DNA from: Fragilaria crotonensis
Taxonomy: Eukaryota > Bacillariophyta > Fragilariophyceae > Fragilariales > Fragilariaceae
Direction: 5' to 3'
NCBI GenBank assembly: GCA_022925895.1
Contig: JAKSYS010000183.1
Span: 30,056-94,055 of the forward strand
DNA length: 64,000 nt
Shown here piece by piece: positions 43,431-53,476 of this stretch. The stretch's first letter is position 1, and the number at the start of each line of letters is the position of its first letter. The notes beneath the pieces are model-generated. The model searched no databases. It saw nothing but the letters and a program-made list of their open reading frames with translations, and was not told the DNA's origin. Made by a program: the position numbers and the translations under genes.

Positions 43431-45616
43431 TTTGTTGGTTGAAATATGAATAATCCTCCAACTGGTGTGCGTGTATACAACTCTTGAGCATGCGAACAGA
43501 CAACTGACAAAAAGAACCAATACCGGTAGATCAATCTGGTTTGATTCACTCAAATCAATGAGAATCTCGCAGATGACCGAATATTGGATTCTAGATGACA
43601 GATTGCCTTACAAACTCAATCGAAGCACGCACACAAGACGAAGTACTTATTCCCTCAATTAACAACAAAATGAGAAGCACAACACTTGTCGACAAGGATC
43701 CTAATTATGAAAGGAGAAGAAGAGGAGGATGTGAGATTGAAAGCTGGAAAATACAATCATGTGCAATGACACAACGTCAACAAGAAAGACTGGAGTACAG
43801 TACCAGCACAATGTTGTACGGAAGCCTCCAAGGTACTGTCGTGGTGCGAACTCGTCCCAGTACTTGACAGTACCATGAGTACAGTACGTAGACAATGGTA
43901 CAGGCACAACAGGAGTACCTCAACAAATCAATCAGTTGCTCACAATGATGGAAACGACGATTCAACACAACATTCTTGTGTTGATAGGACAAAACAATCA
44001 AAAACTCACGAACAAGAACGACAGTTAAGTGCCCTTGTTAGTGGAAAGGAAGAAGAAGCAAAGGGCAAAGGGACAAGCACAGAATGAAACATTCAATGCG
44101 GTGTTGGGCATGACACCAAGTTGTGACATCGACAACCGTACAGCAGGCACAAGGTAGTATTGTAATAAACCGTAGCGTCCACCAAGGTACTGTCATACTC
44201 CCAGTACTTGATAGCAACATGAGTACAGTACGTAGACAACAGTACATGCACAAGGTAGTGTTGTACCGTAGCCTCCAAGGTACTGTCGTATTCCCAGTAC
44301 TTGGCAGTACCATAAGTACGGTACGTAGACCACGGTACAGGCGCGACGTAGTGTATTACCGTAGCCTCAAGGTACTGTCGTACTCCCAGTACTTGGCAGC
44401 ACCCTAAGTACGGTAGGTAGACGACTGTACAGGCGCGACGTAGTGTATCACCGTAACCTCCAAGGTACTGTCGTGCGAACTCGTCCCAGTACTTGACTGC
44501 ACCCTGAGCACCGTACGTAGACAACGGTACTGGCACAACGGGAGTACCTCAAAACTCATTCGACCATCACCATGATGGAAACATTCAATCAACACAACAA
44601 TCAACACGAAAAAAAGCACATTTGCAGTCTTACCACTTAAGACTGCAATGTCTTGTGGGTGGGAAAGGACGAAGAAGGAGCGAAGATGCCAAATAATGGA
44701 GCATCAATGTGGTGTCGGGCATGACACCAAGTGGTGGAGTGCTCAACGAACGAAGTGTGAGATGTGACACTTCCCGCAAAAAAAATCACGTACGATTCTA
44801 CTAAAGACAATACTGTGGCTGAAAAAGAATTAATTCCTTGTAGAAATATACAGCATGCACTGGTATTGGTGCCAAAGAATTAATCAGTACATACTATCGC
44901 CTACAATTCTACGGTTTGTTGTTGAAAACACAAGATCACGTAGTACGTAGCATAGTGTCATAGGAGTACTCGCATGATACAATACTGTACTAAAATTATA
45001 CGCTACCACCATACCGTAGTACACAAAACACAGCGCTATAGTAATGAAAGTACCGTACACAGTACCACACTACCATACACACAGACCACGCCGTAGCTAC
45101 CATACTGTACACCACCGCACCATACTAAACGTACTGTAGCAGGCACCGAACACCATGCACCATGCACCAGACACGCCCATAGCTACTTGTACAACGTACA
45201 ATGTACAGCGTATAACCAACAACGAACCATTGCGCTAGTACGACGGTAGTATCCCAGCTGACAGCACTGTAAAAACCGCTGTATACTGTACACTGTACGG
45301 CACAACCAATAGTCCACCCACGATACACCATGCTACTCCAGTATTTCGTACAAAACACGTACAGTACTCGGTGTTTTATGTGCATCGAAATAATGAAGAA
45401 AAAAGCTCAGGAATAATACTGCAGTAGTTCAGGAGCAAAAAAAATTCTTCATAAAAATGAGGAAACAGCAAATGTCGGAATCCTGAACTAAATAAATAAA
45501 CCAGAAAAAAACTTCAGGAATCCTGAACTAAATATGGGAATCCTGAAATTTTTCCAATAAATATGATAAAAAATTCTTGTATCAACTATGGTACTTAGTT
45601 TTGGCACCCTTAGATG
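43431..45616. other. Non-coding right arm of the nested transposon
   Basis: No convincing gene. 43800-44720 is a tandem-repeat block (separate entry). 44760-45000 is AT-rich. 44930-45380 is dense in GTAC and TACTGTAC words. 45400-45560 has the right subterminal CCTGAA/TTCAGG words, including TTCAGGAATCCTGAACT. Confidence 0.55.
43800..44720. repeat. 94-bp tandem repeats within a larger duplicated block
   Basis: Units starting CCAAGGTACTGTCGT and containing CCCAGTACTTG and GTACGTAGAC lie at about 44180, 44275, 44370 and 44462, roughly 94 bases apart. A further unit is near 43830. The outer parts, 43800-44130 and 44460-44740, also match each other (GGGAGTACCTCAA, then ATGATGGAAAC, then GGGCATGACACCAAGT). 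Confidence 0.8.
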
Positions 45617-45618
45617 AT

Positions 45619-47740
45619 GGTTGTGGTGAAAGATAGCATGGGAGACTGCCATTGGCCAAAGTGTTGCATCAGCCACATCTGGTCAATGTACCGCTGAATG
45701 GAGCATCATTGTCCGAGCGATCGACATGATCGTTTGGATTGCCCTCTCAGCATGGCCATTGTGATGGTGAGCTCCAACTCCAGCAAACTTGACAACTTGC
45801 TTCAGAGTTCCAAGGTGCTCAGTGAACTTAGCTGAGGTGAAGCTCCCACCATTGTCAGAGAGATAGGATTGTGGAATGACTCCACTGTCCCTTGCCATCA
45901 ACTCAAAGTTCTGCTTGGCCTTCAAGGTCTCATGAGTGTTCAGATGCTTCTGAAACTCGACATGCACAAAGTTGGAAGCATGATCAATGAAGAGGCAGCC
46001 ACCAGCAAACATGTCTGAGTTCAAGCTCCTTGTTCCAGCTGAAGAGAAGAGCCTTCCCTTTGTTCCACAAATGAAGTGATCAATGGAGACTTGTTGTCCA
46101 GGGAGCAAGTTATATGCCTTGAGAACTCCAGCTCGATCCTTGATAACAGTTGTGATCTTGGCAGGAGCTGGGCGCTGATGTTGCTTCCCATATTGGCATG
46201 CAGCACACTTGGGAGGGTTGACAATCCGGCAGGCAGCAGTGTGGAGTGATCGATGCGACTCACTCCGACTCAGGACTCCAGTTCGCATGATGAATTGGAT
46301 CTTGCGAAAAGAAAGGTGTCCAAGGCGGTGGTGCCACCTTAACAACTCCTTCTCAGCTTCAGTCAAGTTGAGGTTGCTCTCGTGAACAGTGTTCAAAGTA
46401 ATGTTGAGAGCTGCAACTGCCTTGGGAGTATCTGAGCTGCGGTGTGCATCAGAGGTAGGCAAGTTGTTGTCAGGGTTGACTCTTGCAATGAGTTGCCCTC
46501 TGGCTTCATCAGAGGTGCCACTCAAGGTCAGTTGATGAGCTTCAATGGTGATGGTTTCTCCAGGATAAGCTTGGAGCAAGCTTGTGGTGGATAGGAGCCT
46601 GACCTTGATGCAAGACACCAAGTATGCTGGGACCTTGAGCATCCTTAGGTTGCCCAGAGTATCTTGTATTGCCCACAGAACATGACCTTGACCTTCAATC
46701 CTGAGTCCCTTTGCAATGCCCTGCAGTTGAGTAATAGGGCCAGGAGTGTTGATGGGTCCAACAAAGTCCTTGCGGTCAGGAGTGATCGAGATGCTTGCGC
46801 CAGAGTCCCAGATGACTGGAAACGTTGAAGTCTTGGGAAGGGATTCGCGGAAGCGGTCGCTTGACTGGAGAGCCATGCGAAGGATTGTGGAGTAGTTGCC
46901 GTTTGGAAACTTAGCCATGTTCACTTGCATTGCCATCTTGCGAGCAGCTTGAAGTTGCTTGGAGGTCCACTGATGGTTCCCTAGGCCTTGGAAGCCAATG
47001 GGAGAGACGGGGCGATAGACGCCGTTGGACTTGGGAAGCCTGCGAGCGCGGCGTCGCTGCCAGCGAAGCGGAGCGTCGAGGTAGGCGTCGTTGATATCGC
47101 AGTGGTTGATCCTTGGCCCTTCCTCTTGCGTCGACAAATCCGATGGCGAGCGGGATGTGTTACGGACCTTGGGGCAAGGTTCAGTTGGCCCATGGACGAT
47201 TGTATCGTTGCAGTGGCGGCAGGTCCAGTGAGTTGATCGCGGAATGGAGCGCTTGAGCGAATCGACACGCTGAAGGAGAGTCGCAACCTTGGAGTGAAGG
47301 TCGTTCAACTGCACTTGCTGCTGTTGTTCAACCAACGTTGGTGCATTCCTCCGAATGTAGCGTCCCATGGATCGCAAGTTAATGGGGTACCTGCGATGCA
47401 GTCCATGGGAGCGAATACTTCCGGCTTGGGGAACATTCGCGCGTCGTGTGACCTTGCGATTGTGTTGCTTGAGAGCACGACGATGGCGGCGAGAAGGTAG
47501 CTCCTTAGGATCAGGCTCAGGCGATGTTGAGCTGGGCTTAGGAAGCCAGAACAGTACGACCGTAGCCAGTAGTGCCCAAAGCAATGGAGCAATGAGCGCC
47601 TCCTGGTGAGCCTCCAAAATTGCGAGACGTGCGGGCGAACGACCATGACATGCGCTCGAAGGATTGCCATGACTTGGCTCCAATCGACGGCGTTGAAATG
47701 CGCCATGGCGAGTTGAATAATTTCCAGCGTGGAGGTCCAC
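45619..47740 (-). CDS. pol: Copia pol, part 1: linker, protease, integrase
   Basis: Minus-strand frame following gag; the two overlap for about 430 bases and differ by -1, so programmed -1 frameshifting could join them. After a Leu-rich membrane-like segment (LLWALLATVVLFWLP) and an Arg-rich region comes protease (IWDSGASISITPD). Then the integrase zinc motif (HHRLGHLSF...CAACQYGK) and core (SIDHFICGTKG, LSDNGGSFTSAKF, GHAERAIQTIM), so the DDE residues are present. At 45683-45685 a TGA stands where Trp is expected (HSAVH-stop-PDVADATLWP); the frame goes on to the transposon at 45619. The premature stop and the insertion both disable this copy. Confidence 0.88.
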
Positions 47741-49302
47741 ATAGTTTTTGCAAACGGGACTGAAAATATTGCCATCACGTAGGTGAGCAGTAGAACGAGT
47801 ACGGGGAGGATCCGGGTCATCATGGTGCGCAGGATAAAGAGCGCGTCAGTCACACTTGGGACGACCTCAATTTCCGTGGTCCACACCGATGGATCGAAGG
47901 CAAGGGAGACATTGTTGATTGCAGAACCAACACCTTGAGGGCCCTCAGAGCTCTTCTTGACGCCAGTATGCGTTGCCGTTGCGTGGGTGGTGGTCCAACG
48001 CTTGCAGCTTGCGCACCAGTTGAAAGCTTTTCCGTTGGCTTGCTTGACTTGAGGTGCTCCAGATGGAGGAGGAGTAGACTTCCAGGACTTGACATCCTTT
48101 GGTCTTTCATTGCCATTCCCGTTCCTGCCCTTGCCCTTGTTCTCTGGGCATTCGAGCGACCAGTGTCCAGGCTTGTTGCACTTGTGACAGACTCCTTTCT
48201 TGGCAAGTCCAGCGCCATTGTTGGAGGCCTTGGACTGGATGAGGTTGAGTACCTCAGCTCTGGTGATTGGAGTTGCCATGTTTCCGAATGCAGCTGGTGG
48301 AGCCTTGGAGTCGCGAGTGTGACGTGCAGGCGGCCACTCCTTCCTGTCAAAGAGCGTCCTGTAGGCATCCTCTGCGTGAGCGCAGATGTCCTTGTAGGTC
48401 AGCTTGTTGACTTGCATGTGAAGGTTGGCAGCTTCCTTGTCCTTGAATCCAATGTCCAACAAGGCTTGCTCCAACTTCTGCTTGACAGATCGCAAAGGAA
48501 AGCGGAAGTCCTCGTTGCCAGAACCACCAGACAAAAGAAAGATCTTGAGCATGGCCAGAGTGAGGTTGTGGTCATACTGGCCAGCAGTCGTCAACTCATT
48601 TGCATCCTTGCGAAAGTGAGCTGCCAATTGTTCAAGGTTCTCTCCAGAGTACTGACTTGGGAGCCTGGCCTTGATGATGGCCTTGAGATCTTCAAACCTC
48701 TCAATGGAGGTGGACTGGATTGACTTGAGGAACTGGAGCCACACAACTGGGAAGGAGTCAGAATCATCCAACCTCTCAGTTACCTTGTTGCTGAGCTCAG
48801 TGGAGAGTGAAGCAAGCAAATAGGTCCTAGCTGCCATGTCGTTGGTCCTGTCATACTTGTCGTAGCGTTGAACTTGAGCTTCCGCCAACAACTTTGCCGA
48901 CTGGACCGTGTACCTGGCGTGAGCCTTGATAACGTTAGTCATCTTGGCGTCGTCAGTTGGGTCCCTGAGGTAAGCAATGGAGTCCATCCCGGTGTCCTTG
49001 AGATGATCCCAGACAACATTCTGGAAGCTGATCAAATCATCACTTGGCTTGAAGGAGATCTTGTGCCCAGTTCTCCTGAAGTTGTAGCCCTTCTGGGCTG
49101 CAGAAACATAGACAGGGCGGAGCTGGTTGGGAGAGGTGTGCTCTAGGAGAGCAATGGAGCCATCCAAACCTGTCCAGGTGTAGTTGGGCTTTCCACCTGT
49201 CCAAGCAGACCATTCATCCTTGGTCACCAAAGTGATTCCCCCAATGAGGGGAACAAGAGGCTTGGAGCTTGAAGGAGCTGGGAGCTCCACTGGGGCAGTC
49301 AT
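47305..49302 (-). CDS. gag: Copia gag with zinc knuckle and hydrophobic tail
   Basis: First in-frame ATG at 49302 (MTAPVELPAP); the frame stays open upstream without ATG for about 180 bases, and another frame starts at an ATG at 49511, so the true start is uncertain. Capsid-like helical region, then the zinc knuckle CHKCNKPGHWSLEC (about 48200-48150) and a Lys/Asn-rich linker. Unusual for gag, a hydrophobic segment follows (ILPVLVLLLTYVMAIFSVPF), predicted to cross a membrane. The frame closes at 47305, inside the pol overlap. Confidence 0.85.
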   Translation of the reverse strand: MTAPVELPAPSSSKPLVPLIGGITLVTKDEWSAWTGGKPNYTWTGLDGSIALLEHTSPNQLRPVYVSAAQKGYNFRRTGHKISFKPSDDLISFQNVVWDHLKDTGMDSIAYLRDPTDDAKMTNVIKAHARYTVQSAKLLAEAQVQRYDKYDRTNDMAARTYLLASLSTELSNKVTERLDDSDSFPVVWLQFLKSIQSTSIERFEDLKAIIKARLPSQYSGENLEQLAAHFRKDANELTTAGQYDHNLTLAMLKIFLLSGGSGNEDFRFPLRSVKQKLEQALLDIGFKDKEAANLHMQVNKLTYKDICAHAEDAYRTLFDRKEWPPARHTRDSKAPPAAFGNMATPITRAEVLNLIQSKASNNGAGLAKKGVCHKCNKPGHWSLECPENKGKGRNGNGNERPKDVKSWKSTPPPSGAPQVKQANGKAFNWCASCKRWTTTHATATHTGVKKSSEGPQGVGSAINNVSLAFDPSVWTTEIEVVPSVTDALFILRTMMTRILPVLVLLLTYVMAIFSVPFAKTMWTSTLEIIQLAMAHFNAVDWSQVMAILRAHVMVVRPHVSQFWRLTRRRSLLHCFGHYWLRSYCSGFLSPAQHRLSLILRSYLLAAIVVLSSNTIARSHDARMFPKPEVFAPMDCIAGTPLTCDPWDATFGGMHQRWLNNSSKCS

Positions 49303-49755
49303 TGGAGTTGGGAACTCCAAGACAGACTCTTCATCAGTAGCAAGAGTCCTGGCTTGAGCGATTGCCTCGGTGAGGCGAACGTCGACAGGATCGGAGATCT
49401 CGAATCCTTCTGGATTGCCGCGGCCTTCGACAGCAGTCCCGAGGATTCCAACAACAGGTTCGTCTGGAAGATTCGTCGGGACGTAGAGCCTTCAGATGGT
49501 GGAACCGACATGATGATTGGAGTCTTGGCTTGGAAAGCAGATCTTCAACCACTCAACAGATTGCTGACTGCGTACTCGAGTTGGCAGAGAGCAATGAATC
49601 AGCCTAGTCTTGGGAAGACGTGGGGCTGTCGCAGGATCACCGGAGGAGACCTGCCTTGACGCGGAGTGTAACTTCCTTGGAAAGGAACTTGAAACGAGCT
49701 TGCCGGAGAGGAAAGTGCGTTAGAGGGTAAGTCTTATTATTGGGCGAAAATAACC
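49303..49755 (-). other. Leader between 5' LTR and gag of the large Copia element
   Basis: About 450 bases. Directly inside the 5' LTR the minus strand reads GGTTATTTTCGCCC, the place for a primer-binding site; I could not match it to a tRNA by eye. No separate gene is called. Confidence 0.4.
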
Positions 49756-50342
49756 AGTCGAAGTACACGGCGTGATCAAGGCTGCGTACTAGTTCGTAGA
49801 AATCCGGGTTCGGTCAAACGTAGAGTTTTAATTCTAGAGTTGTTTAACTTATGAGCTTATTTCTAGGTTTCACTTTGAAGGAACCAATTCAATCCAGGTC
49901 CGATTGAATCTTGCCGGTCTACTTTCGCGAAGTTAGAGGGTTGTGGGAGTGAACATTCAAAGCCTTCATCCCACTGATAAGGGCATTGAAATGTCAGCTC
50001 CAACTCCACTTGCAAGAGTAAATTGGTGATCGCAACAACTGTTGCAACATGGCCAGACTTAGCCAACATGATGAGGGACACATGTTGGAAATTAGTTGAC
50101 ACATGAAGGGAGATTGCAGTTGAATTGCACTGGGTTAATGTGGACAAATTGTTGTTGTAGAAAAGGAGGTTATGAGGGCGGAAAGCAGTCCGGGACAACT
50201 GTAGTTTTTGTACTGGCGATTCGCCGTATACAGTTGGCGTGAGAATCTTCGTATCCAAAGCCGGATGGGACTCAGCTGGCGGGGACGAAATTTCAACGTC
50301 AATAACGGCACAATAACAGCTGTTAGCTGCTGTACCTTGACT
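49756..50342 (-). repeat. 5' LTR (right) of the large Copia element
   Basis: Same length and, by eye, same sequence as the left LTR; flanked on the right by the target duplication CTTTA at 50343-50347. Confidence 0.93.
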
Positions 50343-50347
50343 CTTTA

Positions 50348-50661
50348 GACTTTACTGAGTACTGAGGACTCCAGTGCTCTGAGTATACTGTACTTTGAGT
50401 ACAGTAGGTTTCGTAGGTTCAGGCGTGCGATTGCAACAACGGGAACCCACACGAATCCATCGCTTTACGAAGAAATGTGTTATGCGGTCACCACTGCCCG
50501 CATTCCCTCTTCAGTCCTTGCCGCGAACGCATCTCCATCGCTCGAGTCTGTAGAACTGTTCTTGACACCATCAAGACATTTGGCATCAAGGTTGGAGAGA
50601 AGGAAGCGTGATTCTAGGACATCCTTCGATTGAACCTGCACAGGTTGCTGTTTGTTGCACC
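50348..50661 (+). promoter_or_regulatory. B3 upstream region (other half of the split A5/B3 spacer)
   Basis: GTAC-rich block and the GTGCGATTGCAACAACGGGA stretch found before every B gene. Near 50462 it shows the empty TTA site (CGCTTTACGAAG). No gene. Confidence 0.5.
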
Positions 50662-51282
50662 ATGTTGCCTTTTCGCACGACTCCCAAGAAGTCAGTATGT
50701 TCTCTACTGTCACCGGCACGATCACTCGCACTGGTACTGTCGCTGATACTCGGACTCATTGTGGCAGTCACCTGGGTCGGCTCCGGTTCAGGCCATGTTA
50801 GGTACTTGAACCAGTTCTACCTTACGCATGCCAATGAGCTTATGGATTGGTCTGAATTACTGCCCTATACACTAGGAAGAAGACTTCAAAATGATTCTGG
50901 AAAGGGTGATGATGGCATGTATTTCTGCATCGGCGAGGATGGAACCCCGGTTGCCATGGGACAGAATGGCGGAGGAAGGCGAACATTACGACGACTGACC
51001 GACGCATCTCCACCATATTGCAATGATTTGCCTGGCGGATATCCTGGCAATTTTGGCAATTCGCAATATCCTTTTCCCCCGCCAAATTATCCTGTTGCTA
51101 GTCCAGCCGCCATTGGAGGCGATGCTCCCACTTTGGAGTCAAGGTATGCCCCATTTACACCAGATCGGTCGCCTTTAGCATCACCCACTTTTGTCAGTGC
51201 AACACTTGGAAAAACTGGGAAAAACTCTGTTTTGTATACGTACCCGCAACAGGGTACTTGTACTGCATACTGCATAATGTAG
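50662..51282 (+). pseudogene. Family B protein with replaced C-terminus (copy B3)
   Basis: Matches B1/B2 from MLPFRTTPKKSVC through the hydrophobic segment, DDGMYFCIGEDG and the Pro-rich region to TFVSATL. After about 51207 the homology ends abruptly. The frame then runs through unrelated GTAC-rich sequence (GKTGKNSVLYTYPQ) to a stop at 51282, so the second part of the gene (LVLDYENELFG...) is missing. A rearrangement breakpoint lies there. It may still make a secreted or anchored protein with a short tail. Confidence 0.65.
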
Positions 51283-51554
51283 GACAAAAAGAGAGTTTTA
51301 GAACGTGTGCTACGGAGCAGACAGAGTAGAACCAGTCATACGTTCTGGAGATCCTGTCGTTGTTTTATGGGAATTGGGAATTCTATGTACAGTCTATGAA
51401 ATACACCGAACAAATGTGATGAACCCATACTCGTACCGTAGAATGTAGAATCATTACTTCGGGATTTTACTGTCAACAACAACCCTACGGCTGGTATATA
51501 CCGATCGACCTCGTTTGAAACATCGTTCTCTCGGCGGCGTTATTACGGTTGAAA
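51283..51554. other. B3-A6 convergent intergenic region
   Basis: About 270 bases after the B3 breakpoint; no match to the other B 3' flanks and nothing recognised. Confidence 0.4.
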
Positions 51555-52778
51555 TCACACAGGCTTGCAATATGGAAGGTAAAACAAAATCAACACTGGC
51601 AAGACCCATGCCAAAACGCGGAGAGGCATAACTTCAATCAACGCGTCGTACATTGAGTGTGCTGGTGGCTTTGCGTCCCTGGTGAGATAGAATTGCTTAT
51701 CGTACGCTTCGATAACCGAGTTCTGGTTCTTGGGCGTCTGATTGTCCTCCCCGTGCATCGCAATAGAAATAGCCTTGTTCTCCCAGTGCATAAGAATAGA
51801 AATGTACTTCTCCTTCACAACATCGTCAAGCTGTAGAATGAATTCAAATGCCAAGGAGTTCAGCACCATGTTGAGGGGATCTGGTGTGACAAAAACAATG
51901 AAAAGATTGATGGCGTACACGAAAACTTCATACCACATGTTCATACAGTGATCCAGGAATCGCGCCACACTGAGCCTGAGGCGAACAAATTTACCAAAAG
52001 ATGCATGGTCAGTTTTAATTGCAACAGAGTGTTCGCTTGCCTTGCTTGTCAACATAAAAACAATTCTGACGATGTAAATGCATCCGATGGCAGATGCAAC
52101 AGCCTTGGCTATCCCGTCTGCGCTCATCGGGCAAAATTCGACTATGATGTAAGTTTGTCGAGCGTACAGAAGTAGAAGACTCGGAAGCATAAACTGCGCG
52201 ATAAGGACAAGGAAGAGAAGAAACCAAATCCAGACGTTATTCCACCAATTCTTGTGGTGCATCACCATGATTGTGAACATGCCAATGTCCGACTGAGACT
52301 TCATGAATTCCTCCCAGTCCGCTGAAAGGGCGGCTCTGGCATTGGTACGTGACGCGATCAAATCCAGCCCAATTTTGATGACTCGTTCATTGCCTGCAGC
52401 ACCGTCCGGTAATTCACCAGCCTCCTTATCTGCCAGGGCATCTGCTTTAGCGGCTTCTCTAGCCAAACGAGCTGCTTCCTCATCCAAAAAGTTAGCTTCT
52501 ACCCACGCGCGTGCTGCAGCGGCTTCGGCATGGCCAACTAATGCCTGGGAAACGGCCCCAGGAACATTGCTTTGATTAGCAGCGGCTTGGGCTGCCTCTA
52601 GCAGAGTCTGCGCGTGAACGGCGAGTACATAGAGATCGCTAGCTCTCTTGGCAGCGTCAGCGGCCAACTCTCGGGCTTCAATGGCTTCGTTGAAGGCATC
52701 AATGAAACGGTCAGCTTGGAGATCAGGGGCGTCGTCGGCGTCGTTATCAATTTGGATTGGAGGGTCGACAGCGTCCAT
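51555..52778 (-). CDS. Family A membrane protein, intact (copy A6)
   Basis: 407 residues from MDAVDPPIQIDNDADD. Short acidic start, Ala-rich helical region (residues about 30-155), then the family domain: EEFMKSQSDIGMFTIMVMH, a Leu-rich membrane segment (FLLFLVLIAQFMLPSLLLLY), ASAIGCIYIVRI, YAINLFIVFVTPDP and NSLAFEFILQLDDVVKEKY, ending LPYCKPV. The most compact intact member, useful as a family reference. Convergent with B3; divergent from B4 with a TTA-flanked element between. Function not known; membrane location inferred. Confidence 0.85.
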   Translation of the reverse strand: MDAVDPPIQIDNDADDAPDLQADRFIDAFNEAIEARELAADAAKRASDLYVLAVHAQTLLEAAQAAANQSNVPGAVSQALVGHAEAAAARAWVEANFLDEEAARLAREAAKADALADKEAGELPDGAAGNERVIKIGLDLIASRTNARAALSADWEEFMKSQSDIGMFTIMVMHHKNWWNNVWIWFLLFLVLIAQFMLPSLLLLYARQTYIIVEFCPMSADGIAKAVASAIGCIYIVRIVFMLTSKASEHSVAIKTDHASFGKFVRLRLSVARFLDHCMNMWYEVFVYAINLFIVFVTPDPLNMVLNSLAFEFILQLDDVVKEKYISILMHWENKAISIAMHGEDNQTPKNQNSVIEAYDKQFYLTRDAKPPAHSMYDALIEVMPLRVLAWVLPVLILFYLPYCKPV

Positions 52779-53473
52779 GTTTTATTGCCTCTGAGTCAAT
52801 TCCGCGCTACTTTTCGACGTTGATGTCTATGAATTAATGTCATCGCAATTTTGCGTTTGACACACCACTTACAAAGTGCTTTCAACTGATGATAGGTATC
52901 ATGTCAAGAGCGTTATCTCATGCATCGCTAGATTTAAGCCTGCTCCGTTGAGAGCGTTCGGCCGATTTCCCAACCGTTCCGTCACGTCCCTGGTCATACA
53001 TAACTGGAGACTGGAAAAGTTGTCATCTCCGTCAATTAATCATTTAATACTCTCCAAAGCAGGAGTGCTTGCTCTCCACTCCTGGACAAAGTATGAATCG
53101 AGGTATGATATCAATCAAAGATATTGGAGGCTTCCTTCTAGTGGATGATGCATCGCGGAACCTTTTAAAAACACTTGTGTTGTCTATGTAGATATGGCAC
53201 TTTGGTATCAGGTGCGTTGAGTTTTTTATCTCTTTTTTATGATACAGTACACGCAATACACTCAGTGACGCTGCATCATATCGTATCATGATAGTACTTG
53301 GTACTCCAGTGCTGTACTCCGGAGTTGTCGTAAATTCGATTGGTACAGTAGCAATACTACCGGTAGAGTACTTTAGACTTTACTCTCCAGTGCTCTGAGT
53401 GTACTGTACTTTGAGTACAGTAGCTTGTCGGTTCAGTGCGATTGCAACAACGGGAACCCTCGGATACATCGCT
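52779..53473. promoter_or_regulatory. Divergent A6/B4 spacer with module T
   Basis: Counterpart of 629-1318, with several small indels; module T at 52855-53165 and the GTAC-rich block after it. At 53368-53374 it shows the uninterrupted CTTTA site used by the large Copia element elsewhere. Confidence 0.5.
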
Positions 53474-53476
53474 TTA

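Larger units (their letters stand above)
33742..45616 (+). mobile_element. Plavaka/CACTA-like DNA transposon nested in Copia pol
   Basis: 11,875 bp. Inverted ends CATCTAAGGGTGCCAAAAC with AAGT after one variable base; a 2-bp AT duplication at 33740-33741 and 45617-45618. Removing it restores the Copia integrase frame across ...FHHNH and VPDLATG. CCTGAA/TTCAGG words cluster inside both ends (33890-34110 and 45400-45560), like the subterminal repeats of CACTA elements. It carries a plus-strand transposase, a convergent large protein, a small minus-strand gene and repeat-rich DNA near the right end. The family assignment rests on the transposase motifs. Confidence 0.85.
30380..50342 (-). mobile_element. 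Copia LTR retrotransposon carrying a nested DNA transposon
   Basis: LTRs at 30380-30966 and 49756-50342, each 587 bp, with no difference noticed by eye. Duplications CTTTA at 30375-30379 and 50343-50347; the uninterrupted site is seen at about 1216-1222 and 53368-53374 (GAGTACTTTAGACTTTAC). Ends are AGTC...GACT rather than TG...CA. The coding strand is minus, so the right LTR is the 5' one. Removing the 11,875-bp nested element and its 2-bp duplication leaves 8086 bp. A different Copia lineage from the element at 17322. Confidence 0.93.

Noticed and set aside
43800-44720. CRISPR-like array
   Set aside because: Repeats are contiguous 94-bp units without unique spacers, inside a eukaryotic transposon.
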